Shown piece by piece: positions 36,331 through 49,189 of a stretch of 64,000 nt of DNA (position 1 is its first letter; the number at the start of each line of letters is the position of its first letter). The position numbers and the translations under genes were made by a program. The notes below the pieces were generated by a model. It made no database searches and was not told the DNA's origin. It saw only the letters and a list, made by a program, of their open reading frames with translations. Source of the DNA: Periplaneta americana (Eukaryota > Arthropoda > Insecta > Blattodea > Blattidae); contig NC_091124.1 in the NCBI RefSeq assembly GCF_040183065.1, positions 64,953,501 to 65,017,500 of the forward strand, read 5' to 3'.

Positions 36331-36474
36331 ACCAGACAGAAAAACATTTGTGCCACACCAATTGAAGAGTTGGAAAATACTGTTATGAAATTTATTGTAA
36401 ATAATAATTGCAGGTCTAATTAAATGGTTACAATAAAGTTTGGTATATAACACACGTTAGTACTACTAATTTTT

Positions 36475-36565
36475 CTTGCTCAGGATAGGGACCAATGGCA
36501 GGCTTATGTGAGGGCGGCAATGAACCTCCGGGTTTCTTAAAAGCCAGTAAGTAACTACAGTATGA
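36475..36565 (+). mobile_element. 91-bp LINE 3'-end insertion
   Basis: It encodes 'LAQDRDQWQAYVRAAMNLRV' and ends in the family 3' tail 'gccagtaagtaac'. It is flanked by an exact 13-bp target duplication, actactaattttt (36,462-36,474 and 36,566-36,578). Same family as the copies at 12.9, 39.6 and 45.6 kb. Extreme 5' truncation is typical of target-primed reverse transcription. Confidence 0.9.
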
Positions 36566-36682
36566 ACTACTAATTTTTAGCCTTTCCTTCCCGTTTTACG
36601 TAAACCCCCTTTTAAAGATAACTCCTATGTGAGGGGGGGGGGATTAATCCCCCAGAGATTCATTCAAAAGGGATTCTACTAC

Positions 36683-39027
36683 ATAACAATTATTGCATAA
36701 TATAGTTATGGAATCAAGGGGCTACTAATTTTCAGTTAACTAAATGTCCAACGTCTTGTTAATGTATCTGAAGGGTTGTAACAGTAAGAGAATTTTAATT
36801 CCACAGGTGTGTGAAATTTAATAATCTATTATATGTAATAAAAGTAAAATGTGCTAATAACTAACAGTTTCACTGTATCTGTACAACGTTAGTGAAATAT
36901 ACGAGAGAACAAGAGTTCTATACAGAAAAGATTATACAAATAAATCAAAAGTAATTCACGCTTTCTCCTGTAGCATACAAGAATCACACCAAGATCCCCA
37001 GGTGTTAAATAAAATGACTTTCTGACAAATTTCAGTTTTAAACAACTCTTGAAAATGTGATTTTCAGAAGAAACAATGTTCAAGCATATTTATTCAATTG
37101 TAAATGATGCTAAAAGCAAATGTGTATCTCCTCACAGATGGCTTTTCAAATTGTACCGTATTATCTTGTTTTTAGGCTGTAATATTTACATAAGAAAAAA
37201 AAAAATTGAATTGGTGGCATAAATGGCATGATTAAATGTACGAATGATACAGAATCTAAAGGAATGAAGATAAGATGTATCTCACTTATTAAAATGATAA
37301 AAATTAGTCATATATCGACATTGCTATGTTACACAGATTAAGTGTCAGACTGTGTAAATAAATCTTTACAATTAACACACTGCTTTGTACGCCATCACTA
37401 TGAACTTCTTAAATTCATATGAATTTTTCTTTAAGTTTTTATTTTAATATTCTAAATCAATACACAGTCTATATTTCCAGTGACATAAAACAACAATAAA
37501 AACAAAAAGAATAAACAAACATGTGATTTTTAAAGAAATTTTTGTGGGATTCACTGCTATTATTAATCTTCACATTGTCAATACTGACACCAATTTTTTT
37601 ATACTGCTTTTACTAATATTTCTTATTCATAATCCAGCAGACTACACTGTATCTGTAATTACACTGACACGAATTTAGTTCCGTTTAGAAGACAACAAGA
37701 CAAACCTAAATATATGGGAATAAAATATTGTTAGTGATGTCAGAATAATATATTATTGATGAATTCTCAATAATATTTACATCTACTACGAAAAGAACGC
37801 CACTTTTTCGAGATGAGATCATGAATTAAAATAGCAATGAGTCCAGATGGAATTTTTTTTATGGTCAGACATTGTTCAGACAGGTTTTTTTAGGATACTC
37901 CCTTTTCTTTTATCATCATTACACTTCTTCTTCTTCTTAATTCATAGTCATTATCATAGTCAGTGCAGTAAGTAGTAGTAATACCGATACATCTTTCATT
38001 GGAGATCAACACCATGGGACCTCTACAGATATAATTTATAAAGAAATGGCCATGGGAATTCCTAGAGTTGGCACCTATGCTCATTTGGATATGACATTAT
38101 ACAAGCAACAGACAATAGAGCAATCCAGAATTTAGGAAACATTTTAATACAAATCCCTCTTGAATAGCATATTTAATACAGCTGATTATTATCCTGTAGC
38201 TATTATGCAAGAAAATAAAACACTACATTTGTGCTCAAGTATGAAATTCAAACTATAATTATCTGTTATCAAAGAACGATAAAAATATTTTCAATAAATA
38301 CAATAAAAACGAATTAAACTGCCTACAAAGTAACATTTAGCACAATCTTATAAATCAGTGATTTTCTTAGATTCACGAGTACTTTAAAAATCGTGACTAC
38401 AGATTTATCAAGCTGGGAAAAGTGTTTGTTTTAAACACTAACGTAATATTTCTCGCAGATATGGCATGAGTATTTATACGACTTCTGTATTCATTAATTT
38501 ATATGACTTCTGTATTCATTAAGTATAAGAGTGTTATAAGGAGTGTTACATATCCCACATTATTATTGTGGTCTCTTTTTAACATAAAGGTAACAAATGT
38601 TCACGCTAATGAAAAGAAAAGACAATTAGGAAAATCATAATTGAAAATAATGGATGACCTAATAAAGATAAACAACGAAGACAGAGTTTCTCATACATGA
38701 GTAATACAAGAACAAACAGTGATATGCTTCATTATTTTCATTTATAGATAAAGAATAAAAGAGAGACAAATTTACATGCTCTAAGGTAGCAAATTTCTTA
38801 GGAAATGCATGCAGAAGAGAAACAGCACAGAATAACAAGCATTACATCATTACACAATATTGGATTTCCATGGAATCTTCAAAAGCAATGACAAGTTACT
38901 ACAGTTGCGTGAATATATCAAGTATTTTCTCTCAGGTTAGAATATTCATGTAAATGCACGCTCTGTTTCTAAACAAATAAAAAACAAACAGATAGCTCCC
39001 ACACTACGTGACAAATGAACAAACCAT

Positions 39028-39086
<59 letters not shown>

Positions 39087-39499
39087 AGAGAGAGAGAGAC
39101 AGATTTACTTGTTGACCCATTAGATCAAATCAACAAATACATCCAATGGATAGGTAATTGCTCTATCATCTACCACTGCTTATGAGGTATCATTCTATTC
39201 ATCTAAATTCATGTATGACTGAAAAAGAGGTAGAATAGTGACAGAAAAACATAAGTAACCTGAGAAACTTGCCTGGACATTACCTCAATCACCACAAATT
39301 CTATTTGGACTTAACGTGATGTGAACCAAATCTTTGATAAAGCTGCTCGACTAAGGGTGTACCTAACAACTTTATGTAGTGTAATAGACTGTGTTGTATT
39401 GATGTAGCTACGTGGATAGATGTAACCTGAATTATACATCAATTACCATAATTCTGAATAATGGAGTGAAAAACTTGTCCGCACAATACAGTACCAATG
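36683..39499. other. No recognisable gene; GT/GA microsatellite at its right side
   Basis: AT-rich, probable intron. A compound (GT)n(GA)n microsatellite lies at 39,029-39,099. Near 38,050 'ggaattcctagagttggcac' weakly recalls a block of the tRNA-like array at the start of the window. Confidence 0.4.
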
Positions 39500-39616
39500 T
39501 ACAGAGCTTTCAAACGGCCGTTCAACTGTGAGTGTGCAGCTATGCATGGCAGCTAGAAGGATACTGTTTGCCAGCAGAGTTGGATATTCATAGCCCTGAA
39601 GACAAGTGCATAGATT

Positions 39617-39836
39617 ACTTACTTACTTACTTACTGGCTTTTAAGGAACCCGGAGGTTCATTGCCACCCTCACGTAAGCCCGCCATTGATCCCTATCCTG
39701 AGCAAGATTAATCCAGTCTCTACCATCATATCCTACCTCCCTCAAATCCATTTTAATATTATCTTCCCATTTACGTCTCGGCCCCCCCAAAGGTCTTTTT
39801 CCTGCCGGCCTCCCAACTAACACTCTATATGGATTT
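39617..39836 (-). mobile_element. LINE 3'-end insertion, 5'-truncated (about 220 bp)
   Basis: The minus strand encodes 'YRVLVGRPAGKRPLGGPRRK', 'WEDNIKMDLREVGYDGRDWI' and 'NLAQDRDQWRAYVRVAMNLR', then a tail of TAAG repeats at 39,617-39,634. The uninterrupted opposite arm of the host element (…tagattgctcatgcaaatt on the minus strand at about 40,835-40,853) shows where the insertion occurred. The flanking duplication is short (gatt). Confidence 0.85.
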
Positions 39837-39849
39837 CTCACGCAAATTA

Positions 39850-40445
39850 CAACAACAATAACCACCTAGGTACATTTATCATAGAAGACATTAGAAATTA
39901 TATCCTTGTACTGCCACACATCTCTCACACCTTTCAAGAAAATTTGCATTAACACATATTAGTTCTTCTTCTGAAATTGCTGCAATTTCTTTTCTTATAT
40001 TGTCTTTCAGTTCTTCAATGTATGCTGGTTATTCTGATACACTTTATTTTTTAAATACCCCTATAAACAGAAATTGCATACAGTAAGATTTTGGAATCGC
40101 GCTGGCCATATTCCCTTACTGATAACTCTATCTTCAAAAATTTTCCCAATTAATGCTAATGAGATATCAGCTGTATGCACTGCAGCGGATTCTTGTTGAA
40201 AAAAATGCCTGTGTGCATTCAATGTCAAATAATTCTTCTATGAATGATGTGATTATGTTATCCCTGCACCTCTGTGCATTCACGGTATTTTTAAAAAATG
40301 TAGGCCCTACAATTCTGTAAGCATTCACTGTGCACCATACACCAATGGCATTTCGTGTATAAGATAGTTTTTCTCCACACCAGTATCTGTTGTTCTGTGT
40401 TGCTACATAAGCATGTAAATAAAACCACGCTTCATCCATGAAAAA
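39850..40445 (-). pseudogene. DUF4817-type mariner transposase, catalytic and C-terminal part
   Basis: Minus-strand 'MDEAWFYLHAYVATQNNRYW' corresponds to the first catalytic Asp motif (usual 'SDEAHFHL.GYVN.QN.R.W'), followed by 'AIGVWCTVNAYRIVGPTFF'. Then, after frameshifts, come remnants of the second Asp box ('QQESAAVHTADISL', catalytic D replaced by E here) and of the 'WPPRSPDLT.CDF.LWG' region, down to the C-terminus near 39,900. Multiple stops make it inactive. Confidence 0.75.
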
Positions 40446-40599
40446 ATTTAATGTGAATCAATGGAGCCATTATTAACATTATTCAATACCCAAATGCAAA
40501 AATATACTCTATGCACATTATCACGTGGCTGCAATTCTTGAACAAATAAAGTGGTACATGGCTATTTTTATTAGACACATTAATTTCGAGATCTTACAG

Positions 40600-40810
40600 T
40601 GGATGTTCTTGTAATACTGTATGTGATTTCTGTTTATGGAGAAATTAAAGTGTATTGGAATAATCCTCATATGTTGAAGAAATTGAAAGACAACATAATA
40701 GAAAAAGGGAAATTGCTGCAATTTCAGAACAAGAACTGTTAATGCAAATTTCTTAAAAGGTGTGAAAGATATGTGGTGACACAAGAACATTATTGCCAAC
40801 ATCTCCTATG
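40600..40810 (+). pseudogene. DUF4817-type mariner transposase C-terminus, inverted duplicate
   Basis: Plus-strand 'EIKVYWNNPHMLKKLKDNI', then 'CERYVVTQEHYCQHLL', the same C-terminal region as on the minus strand at 39,880-40,080. It belongs to the right arm of the fold-back element. Confidence 0.7.
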
Positions 40811-40948
40811 ACAAAGGTTATTGTAATTGTAATTTGCATGAGCAATCTATTAGCTTGAATTATGGGGCTATGAATATCTGACTCTGCCAGCAAACAGCAA
40901 GCTTGCAGCTGCACACTCACGGATGAAAATCTATTTGTAGGCTCTCTA

Positions 40949-42981
40949 TATAAACATTCTCCATATTACAATAAATTTTAAGTTTCAACTTTATAATAGT
41001 TTATGTCCATATGTAAATTACTTTATGTACAGCCAAAATTCTTATAAGAACATAGGCAGAACTTCTCAGCTGCCATATCCGAAAGCGTAAAAACTGGCAG
41101 TTGAAACTAATATGGGGTTCTAAAATAAAGAGGCAATTGCTTGACGTGGTGTAAACACCCACCAATTCTAACACTATCAAACAATCGTGAAAGCCTAAAA
41201 ATAAACATTTACTTTCCCACAGAATGAAATGAAACTGTGCACCATTATAAAGAATGTGCGATTTCAGATCCACCCCTGCTATTAAAATGACTTCATTAAA
41301 ATGGAGATGCGATTTTTTCTTTATTAGTTTTAATGTAAATTATATTATAAATCAAGTACTCTATATACCTACATTCCCAAAGTGTTTATTAATTCATGCC
41401 CATCACACTGAATTTGTTCATTCTTAGTTATGTTATTACAATAACAATGGAAGGCAGCAAACATAGTTCACGGAATAGTAATTTTCTTTCAAACAGGATA
41501 TCAATACGTCATTTTATAGCAACATTACCTCTGCTAACATTAACAAGGCATTTTTTTAGACTTATTCACAATTCAGCTCAGGGAATATTAAGTACTTTGT
41601 TTAGTATGTCAGAGATTTTCGAAGTCTCATCTGAAATCTTACTTGAGACGAAGCTCTTTGAGGGCAAGGCTGGAATTTTATCTAAACTCTCAGAGACAGG
41701 ACAGGGTTCTTTCACATGGTGTAATTCTATGATTTGGGACCACTACTTCTGAAAGGAGACCTTAAAAATTATTACTGTTCTCTTAAAAATCTATTAACCT
41801 TGAATTTCGGAACCAAAGGCAAGAACAGTAATCATGAGGTCACAAACAAGAAGCATAGTAATTGGAGAAAAAGAACATACTGAGCAGAAATGAAAGTCCC
41901 TTTCATGTGATTATTCTTCTTTGCCTTTGCAATCTAGAGTGTGTAAATTGTAAGGGTTCCAAAAATTATAAATAGTACATGAACATGGACTGAGATCTCA
42001 GTGGTGAGAATATTCAAACTGTGATTTGCACACATGTGCAGGTATGTACATGCAAAGTGCTAAAGCTAGCAAGGGCTGCATTCGTTTTATAAAGCATCTG
42101 CATACATGCTTTTTACAGGATTTGTAATGACAATGCCATTACTCATATTAAAAGTGTCATGAAGATGACATGCACTTTCCCATTATACATTTGATGTATT
42201 TTGTAGTAATTCAGTTCCTCTATCAGACTATGAATTAATTATATTACTGCTTATAGTTTATTCCTATGAAATACTACAGTATTTAAAAGATATGCAAAAA
42301 TGGAATAATATACTATGCATCAAAATAAGACACACTACTTGTGTTTTCTGGCTTGCACACAGAGGAATGCTATATAAATGATAGTGGATAATGTATAAAG
42401 AGCCCCTAAGAATTTGTAATACAATGTCTCTTATTTTAAAGATTTTGAATTTTAATTTCAATAACAGTTGGTAGATAGACTGGGAAGTTTGACTAAATTA
42501 CGTAAGCAAACAGATCTTTTGTAACATTAAGTGCTACTGTGAAAATTCATCCACACATAAGACAGGACTAATGATCATTAATTATATTAAAAAAAAAAAG
42601 GAACATACTAATTGTGTAGTCATCTGGTCAGAGACGGAAAAAACTAAAAACTAAAGTCTAAAATTGTTATAAAAATTATAAATAATTCAGTAAATACTTC
42701 TCTTACGAAATCACTTTTTCTTTCATTACCATCTGTATTGTTATATTTGCCATTTTTTTCTGTGTAATACAAAAACGTTATACAGAAAATCGTCTGATTT
42801 GATTTGCTCCGAATTGTCACTATATCTTAAACAAACTTTAATTAATATTTTATTAATTATTACATTTCATGTCCATATCATTACTGAATTAAATGACAGA
42901 GACCCCAAATACGAACAAAATCCATCTAATAGTTCAGGAAAAAATTAATTAAACCTTTTTCTCGCAGCTTAAAAATATATC
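40949..42981. other. No recognisable feature
   Basis: AT-rich, probable intron. An open frame at 41,396-41,752 (118 codons) has no recognisable motif. Confidence 0.4.
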
Positions 42982-42999
42982 CTTTTTATATTTTATATA

Positions 43000-43155
43000 T
43001 GATATGATATGATTTATCGTCATTAAGCAAAACATCCCAAATGGTTGGTGGCCCTTCACATTTCTGTATTTAGGGACTCACCATCACTATTTACAAATTT
43101 CTATACTAAACTATCCAGTTCTCAAAATTACATTCCTGTTCCTAACTTAACACAA
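43000..43155 (-). mobile_element. 156-bp retroposed insertion with ATATC-type tail
   Basis: It is flanked by an exact 18-bp target duplication, ctttttatattttatata (42,982-42,999 and 43,156-43,173). On the minus strand it ends 'gcttaatgacgataaatc' followed by (atatc)n, a microsatellite 3' tail. The 5'-truncated body does not encode a recognisable protein. Confidence 0.8.
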
Positions 43156-43173
43156 CTTTTTATATTTTATATA

Positions 43174-45364
43174 GTGGGGGAGGGGAATTGGAACGACATG
43201 ATAAAAACGCAATTTGTGAAAAATATTGGTATGCAAGAGAATGAACGGTTTCATTGCCAAGTGTTTGGCATTAAAAATATAAATATTTTCCATTTTTTCT
43301 GTATTTTTTAATATAGGTACTTCTTTTTTTTCTTTATTTATTTGTTTCTTTCCTTTCTTCGTTTCGTTATCTGAATAGCTGCTTCATGTGAATTTGCCAG
43401 TCTGTTTGTGTGTTTGAAAGTGTGTCGAGATATATTTTTGCTTGTCAAACAAGGTAACAGAGATTAATGTGAAGTCTCATATAAGATTGTAGTTATTTAA
43501 TATAAAGATGTTAACTAATAATATGAGAAACTAAATTATCAGGAATATAAAATATGTAACAATAATGCATGCTTATTTACTGATGGAGCAGTGGAAATAA
43601 TTTCTAATTTGACATACTGTGTTGTCACTGAAGGAAAGACAATTGACATCTATCATAAGATTTGTTGTACAAGTATGTAATATTTAATAATTTTTCAATA
43701 AGAATATTTCTCGGGAACACAATTTTCTTAATATTAGTATATCTTTTTTTGTGAATGAAAAGTTTTCTAACTAATTGTTCTGTCATAAAAATATACAACA
43801 TGAATCAATATTATCGCCAGATCTTATAGCAGATTTTCACCGCGTACAACTACAAGTTATACAAATATAAGAACTATATTAGCATTTTAAAATATTTCAA
43901 GCTGCAGTGTTAATGCTGAAATCTCTTATATGGTTTTGTATTCTATTTACAGGAGAGAAGGAGACTAAAGTAGCCTACTGTACAGATACTAACATTGTAC
44001 ACGAAATTCAATCATTTCCTCTCTGAAAGTCAACTAATAGGAGTTTTAAGACTTGCAAATTTAAAATCACATCTATGGTTGTATAGTATTATACTTCAAT
44101 AAAAATACTTTCGGATTAAAATGTAACAGTAATGGCACTGTCACTGATACCCTTTATGAAATATACATCCAGCTACATTGGCGAAATGTTATTACAACTC
44201 AAGCAACTACGATTTTTATTTTTGCATTTTATGATTCTAGATACATTATCTTTGGTGTAATTTATACCTTTTTTTTTTGTTTTGTTTTGTTTTGTTTTTT
44301 TTTTCCTTGAAAAAATTTTTGCCATGCAAAATCCGTTATCATTCACAATATAAAGGCGAAAAGTTAAGAAGAGATAGTATCTAGATAATAGAATTTCAAT
44401 TTATTTCACATGCTATTAAAATAATAAAGTGTCATACCTTCTGTCAGTCCCTTGTTAATATGAAGGGGTGTGTAAATTATATACATTCTGTAGCTTGAAA
44501 AGTTGCACTCTCAATGTTTCTGCACATAGAACACCGTTGAACACGTATGTCCACAACATAATTTCCTTAGTTTGATTTAATTTGTTTACTGATAAATTAT
44601 TACAGTACCTACAGTATATAATTTCATGCAAATGTAGTTAAATTCTAAGCCATGTTCCCTTGTAGGCGGATAGACACAAAGAAGATATATAGAACTGCAC
44701 AAATTATTCTTAACACACCTGAAAATTAAACACGATCAAGGTAAATGCAAGTGGAATATCATATTACCATTTATGCACATAATTCATCAATTCATCTGTT
44801 CTTTCATCTGTCACAATGAGAAAAGAGTAGAAACTTCTAATTATAGCAAACACAAACTATTAATTCGACTATTCCAATGCAACATAAAATAAACAGCATC
44901 AAAATACATTTGTAATTCATATTGTGCATGCAAGCTATTCTAATTTGTGATATGAAATGAAACATTATTACCCATTGTGTAATAAGTAAATTTCATCAAG
45001 TGCACATTACATTTTAGCCACTAACTACAAAAGAAATGAAATGTATACAGTGCCATTAAATGATCACAGAAAGAAGCTCGACTGAATTTTTCTTCAGTTC
45101 TCCTTCTGCGTCCTGATTCCAGGTTTAAATTTCGAACATGTTTTGTATCGTTTTTATTACTATTGTATGCTTTATCATGACAACATGCCATTTTTAAGTA
45201 TCATATTACAGCTTATTTCAAGAGTTTTAAAGTAAGTCCAGATAAAACTTTCTACCTTAAATAGGTCATGAGTTATTACAAAATACAAAACATCATGCAT
45301 TTGCAATTCATAAGTTTTTCTGATTTTGTGAAATCAATTAAAAAATAACACTATGCATTTAATA
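43174..45364. other. No recognisable feature
   Basis: AT-rich, probable intron. A GTTTT-type run lies at 44,274-44,300. Confidence 0.4.
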
Positions 45365-45582
45365 TACAGGGTGGAAGTGAAATATCCCCGCAAAATTTCA
45401 GAGTGAATAGCTCATGTTGTATGTAACAATAAAGTGTAATATCATATTGGTGGAAACTTCACAGTTTTCTCAGAAAAAAAAGTTTTCCTTCAAATATTTA
45501 ACATTCTCTTATTCAGTAACTATTACAAGTAGCATCGTAATTTTTGTCCCTATCGATAGAAAATCTAATAAAGAATAATTTA

Positions 45583-46347
45583 CGTGACTTTTGTCTCTTA
45601 TTTACTTATGGCTTTTAAGGAACCCGGAGATTCATTGCCACCCTTACATAAGCCTGCCATCGGTCCCTATCCAGTGCAAGATTAATCCAGTCTCTATCAT
45701 CATATCCCACCTCCCTCAAATCCATTTTAATATTATCCTCCCATCTACATCTCGGTCTCCCCAAAAGTCTTTTTCCCTCTGGTCTCCCAACTAACACTCT
45801 ATATGCATTTCTGTATTCGCCCATATGTGCTACATGCCCTGCTCATCTCAAACATCTGGATTTAATGTTCCTAATTATGTCAGGTGAAGAATACAATGCG
45901 TGCAATTCTGCATTGTGTAACTTTATCTGTTCTCCTGTAACTTCATCCCTCTTAGCCCAAATATTTTCCTAAGCACCTTATTCTCAAACAATCTTAATCT
46001 CGGTTCCTCTCTCAAAGTGAGAGTCCAAGTTTCACAACCATACAAAACAATTGGTAATATAACTGTTTTATAAATTCTAACTTTCAGATTTTTTGACAGC
46101 AGACGAGATGACATAAGCTTCTGAACTGAATAATAACAGGCATTTCCTATATTTATTGTGTATTTAATTTCCTCCCGAGTGTCATTTATATTTTGTTACT
46201 TTCCTCCAAGATATTTGAATTTTTTCCACCTCTTCAAAGGATAAATGTCCAATTTTTATATTTCCATTTCACACAATATTCTGGTCACGAGACATAATCA
46301 TGTACTTTGTTTTTTCGGGATTTATTTCCAAACCTATCGCTTTATGA
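45583..46347 (-). mobile_element. LINE insertion with 42-bp target duplication (RT C-terminal pseudogene)
   Basis: Direct repeats of 42 bp with two differences flank it (45,541-45,582 and 46,348-46,389, beginning tttttgtccctatc and ending aagaataattta). The minus strand encodes the RT C-terminal part: 'NLKVRIYKTVILPIVLYGCE', 'TWTLTLREEPRLRLFENKVL' and, after frameshifts, 'YRVLVGRPEGKRLLGRPR' and 'DLREVGYDDRDWINLA'. The upstream part of RT is missing. Same family as 12,946-13,686. Confidence 0.9.
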
Positions 46348-47985
46348 TTTTTGTCCCTATCAATAGAAAACCTAATAAAGAATAATTTATCACTTTGGCG
46401 CATTTCAATAGCATGGACAGTTCTCGTGTAAATTTAATTAAAAAAAATATATATACTAATTTCAAGCCACTGAATGATGCGAGCAGTTTGCAACAATGTA
46501 GCGAGAGAGAGAGGTTCACATAGAGAAACAGACCGAGTTCATTGACCTCTTACATCTGTAATACAAGAAGAAAGAAGACTATGTTAGTGGCAATGTTGCC
46601 AGACTGCTGAAATTTTCAACTTAATTTTCTAATTAACCTACTGTATGGTTCCCCAGACGTACCATAAAATATGGGATTGTCCCGTTTTTCGCTAATGTGT
46701 CCTGTTGTTTTGAGAAAAGTCTTTGGAACAACTTTCCTTCCCATATTTTAGAGTTCTAAACTGAGAAAAATGGAAAAGTTACAATGTCTATTCCATATTA
46801 CAAATTACAAACATCGCACTTCATCATTGCAGGTAACTATAAATGAGCTATTATGAAACAATTGTTGTGAGTTATTAATTTCTCAAGCCAAGTGATGGTA
46901 ACACCTCAACGGCAATAGTGAATTCCACTTGGCCTTGCCCTTGACCACGCCATGTGTCATATTATGTGATTGTGCCGCGTTGTTGCCAATTACCATTTCA
47001 TATTACCTTACTCCGAGAGAAACAGCATGTTGCTTTAGGAGCAATCTATTTGTGTATGAGTGCTGTTATATATTTTTCAGTTTTCCTGTGGGCCTGTCGA
47101 GTGTTGAACTTTGAATATGCCGAAGAGGGAGTGTATTTTTACAGATACTTTAAAAACTGAATTTCCATTTTTGAGAAAATGAACTAATTTGGGCAAGACC
47201 GACAAAGTGTAGTGTACGATTTGCAGTGGATTGTTTAGCTTTGGGCATGGCGGAAAGTCTGACATTACCCAACACAACGAAAAGACATAAATCTGTATCT
47301 TGAGCTAGTACAAGTGGTAAAGTGAGTGGTTTCTTTACCAAGAAGGTTAGGGGGGAAGTGGAAAAGAATCTTGCTGCAGACGAAGATACTTTCGCATATC
47401 ACACAGGTTTCCATAACCAAAGTTTTAGGTCGATGGATTTTACATCTAAAATAATATGTAAATTGTATGATACAAAATTTACGAGTGGACAAACAAAAAC
47501 ACAATCAATTATTGTAAACTTTTTAGCTCCATTTGAAATCAGTCTATTCAAACAGGAACTGGAGAAAGCAAATTATATATCTATCATGTTAGATGCTTCA
47601 AACTATGGTAGTTCAAAATTAGTACCATTAATGGTTTGATATTTCGTTCCAGAAGAAAGTGTTAAAACCATGATCATAAAATTTACTGATCTTGCTAGTG
47701 AAAGCGCAGAATGACTTACAGATTACATATGGGACTTGCTGAAAGTTTGGAACATTGAGGATAATGCTGTAGCCTTGTCAGCGGACAATACAAATACCAA
47801 CTTCGGTGGATGTTCGAGAAAAGGAAGAAACAATGTGTACCATAAATTGCGAATTAAATTTGGCCATGAATTAGAGTTGATTGCTCAGCTCATATTATAA
47901 ACCATTCTGTGCAAACTGCATTGAATACATTGCCTGTAGACATTCAAGCAATTGTAAGTAAAATATTTCAGCATTTTTATATATA

Positions 47986-48973
47986 CAGTCAACTCTGGAT
48001 ATAGTGAACTCAGTTATAGTGAACATTCGGCTATAGTAAATCGTGGTGCCAACCTGCATACATTAAAAAGAACATTAATATATCTGTTTATGGTGAACCC
48101 TCGCTTCGGTTATAGTGAACCTAAAAAATTAAAGTTACAAGAGTTTTATTTTGACAAATTCTTATTTGAAGTCAGACATTCTTGTATAAAATCGAAAGAA
48201 TGTGTTGAGAACAACATTTTAAGTTTCTTACTCCTTTAGTCAAAGGTAGGATTAGTGATTCCTAGACAATGAGCTGTACTGTAAATCCAGGCAATGCGTG
48301 ACAACCTTGCCTCACTCCACCGTCGAAGGGTTGACATTCTTTTCTCAGGATTTCTAATCCTCCACCGTCAAAAGGTTGCCTCTTGCTCTCAGAAACATTT
48401 CCATTATAACGGATAGCATCAATACAACGGAAAATTAAATTGCCTTCTTTGATCAAAAAATGGCCCAGACATTATGTCCAGAGCATAAATGAAGGAAAGA
48501 TTACAGTGGCTTTCAAACCCCATCCACCCCCTCCCAGTTTCCATTAAGTGACCCAGGAAATTTCAAGGCTGAGTACGCAGTCACACCATAACAGCGTTTG
48601 TCATTTTTACCTGATCAGTTTGTTTCTAATGTTCGAACAGTGAATGTACCGTATAAAAATGTCGAAGCGTAAAGTGTTTTCTTTGGAAGATAAGGCAAAT
48701 ATTATAAGTGACACTGAACGTGGTCTTTCGCAAGCGGACGTGGGTCGACAGCATAGTTTAAGTAAATCAACTGTGAGTAACAGTATACAGTGTAATCCAT
48801 TCCACAAAAATGAAATATTTTAATTACTGTAAAGTATTTTATTTTCTTGTTCACAATTTCATTCTTTCCTGTCATTTAAGGTTAGGGGAGAGCCACTTCG
48901 GATTTAGTGAACCTCAGATATAGTGAACGAAATATGCAAGTCCGCAGAGGTTCACTGTATCCGGAGTTGACTG
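47986..48973 (+). mobile_element. pogo/Tigger-type element nested in the hAT gene
   Basis: The terminal inverted repeats cagtcaactctggatatagt and cagtcaactccggatacagt are flanked by TA duplications (47,984-85 and 48,974-75). Subterminal repeats of 'tatagtgaac' occur at both ends. Dropping the element and one TA restores the hAT reading frame across the junction, apart from one CGA-to-TGA-type stop. At 988 bp, with only a transposase N-terminus, it is an internally deleted copy. Confidence 0.9.
48659..48823 (+). pseudogene. pogo/Tigger transposase N-terminal helix-turn-helix
   Basis: 54 codons: 'MSKRKVFSLEDKANIISDTE', 'RGLSQADVGRQHSLSKSTVS', then a stop. This is the psq/CENP-B-type DNA-binding start of pogo transposases (R-K..SLE.K..II...E.G.SQ..V...H..S.STV). 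The internal deletion removed the rest, including the catalytic domain. Such a fragment might still bind its own termini if expressed, but nothing here shows expression. Confidence 0.8.
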
Positions 48974-49088
48974 TACTCTATATGAGTCCAGTCCCTGAAA
49001 GAATTTTGTGAATTTGTGGACAATGACTATAAAATGATTCTGGGACACTCGAAGACAAGATGGTTGTTGTTGTATCCAGCAATCAAGA

Positions 49089-49189
49089 TTTTTTTTTATT
49101 TTAGTAGGTTATTTTACGACGCTTTAACAACATCTTAGATTATTTAGCATCTGAATGAGATGAAGGTGATAATGCCAGTGAAATGAGTC
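49089..49189 (-). mobile_element. Truncated SINE (family 5) nested in the hAT gene
   Basis: It matches the 3' half of the SINE at 60,303-60,561 ('taggttattttacgacgctt', 'gaatgagatgaaggtgataa'). It lacks the tRNA-like head. It is flanked by the 7-bp repeat atcaaga (49,082-49,088 and 49,190-49,196). The transposase frame resumes exactly after one copy of the repeat. Confidence 0.85.

Larger units (their letters stand above)
35787..36682 (+). mobile_element. pogo/Tigger-type element, damaged
   Basis: The left end cagtaaaacccgtttttaaa (35,787, preceded by TA) and the right end, read on the minus strand as tagtagaatcccttttgaa (from 36,681), are imperfect inverted repeats. The interior holds the start of a pogo-type transposase and a 91-bp LINE insertion. 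The rest of the transposase is missing, so this is an internally deleted copy. Confidence 0.65.
39502..40948. mobile_element. Fold-back DUF4817-type mariner element
   Basis: The arms are inverted. The left block 'gtgagtgtgcagct' (39,529), 'ctgtttgccagcagagt' and 'gatattcatagccc' recurs inverted at about 40,862-40,915. Ends near 39,502 (TA|cagagctttcaaacgg) and 40,948 are less similar. Both arms carry the transposase C-terminal coding end in opposite orientation, with the central transposase segment on the minus strand only. A LINE fragment sits in the left arm at 39,617-39,836. Confidence 0.65.

Noticed and set aside
37985-38090. GC-richer block with 'GPMVLISNERCI' as an exon of the minus-strand gene
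   Set aside because: Splice-like signals exist, but the flanking phrase 'ggaattcctagagttggcac' weakly resembles a repeat of the 5' array, so repeat origin is as likely.
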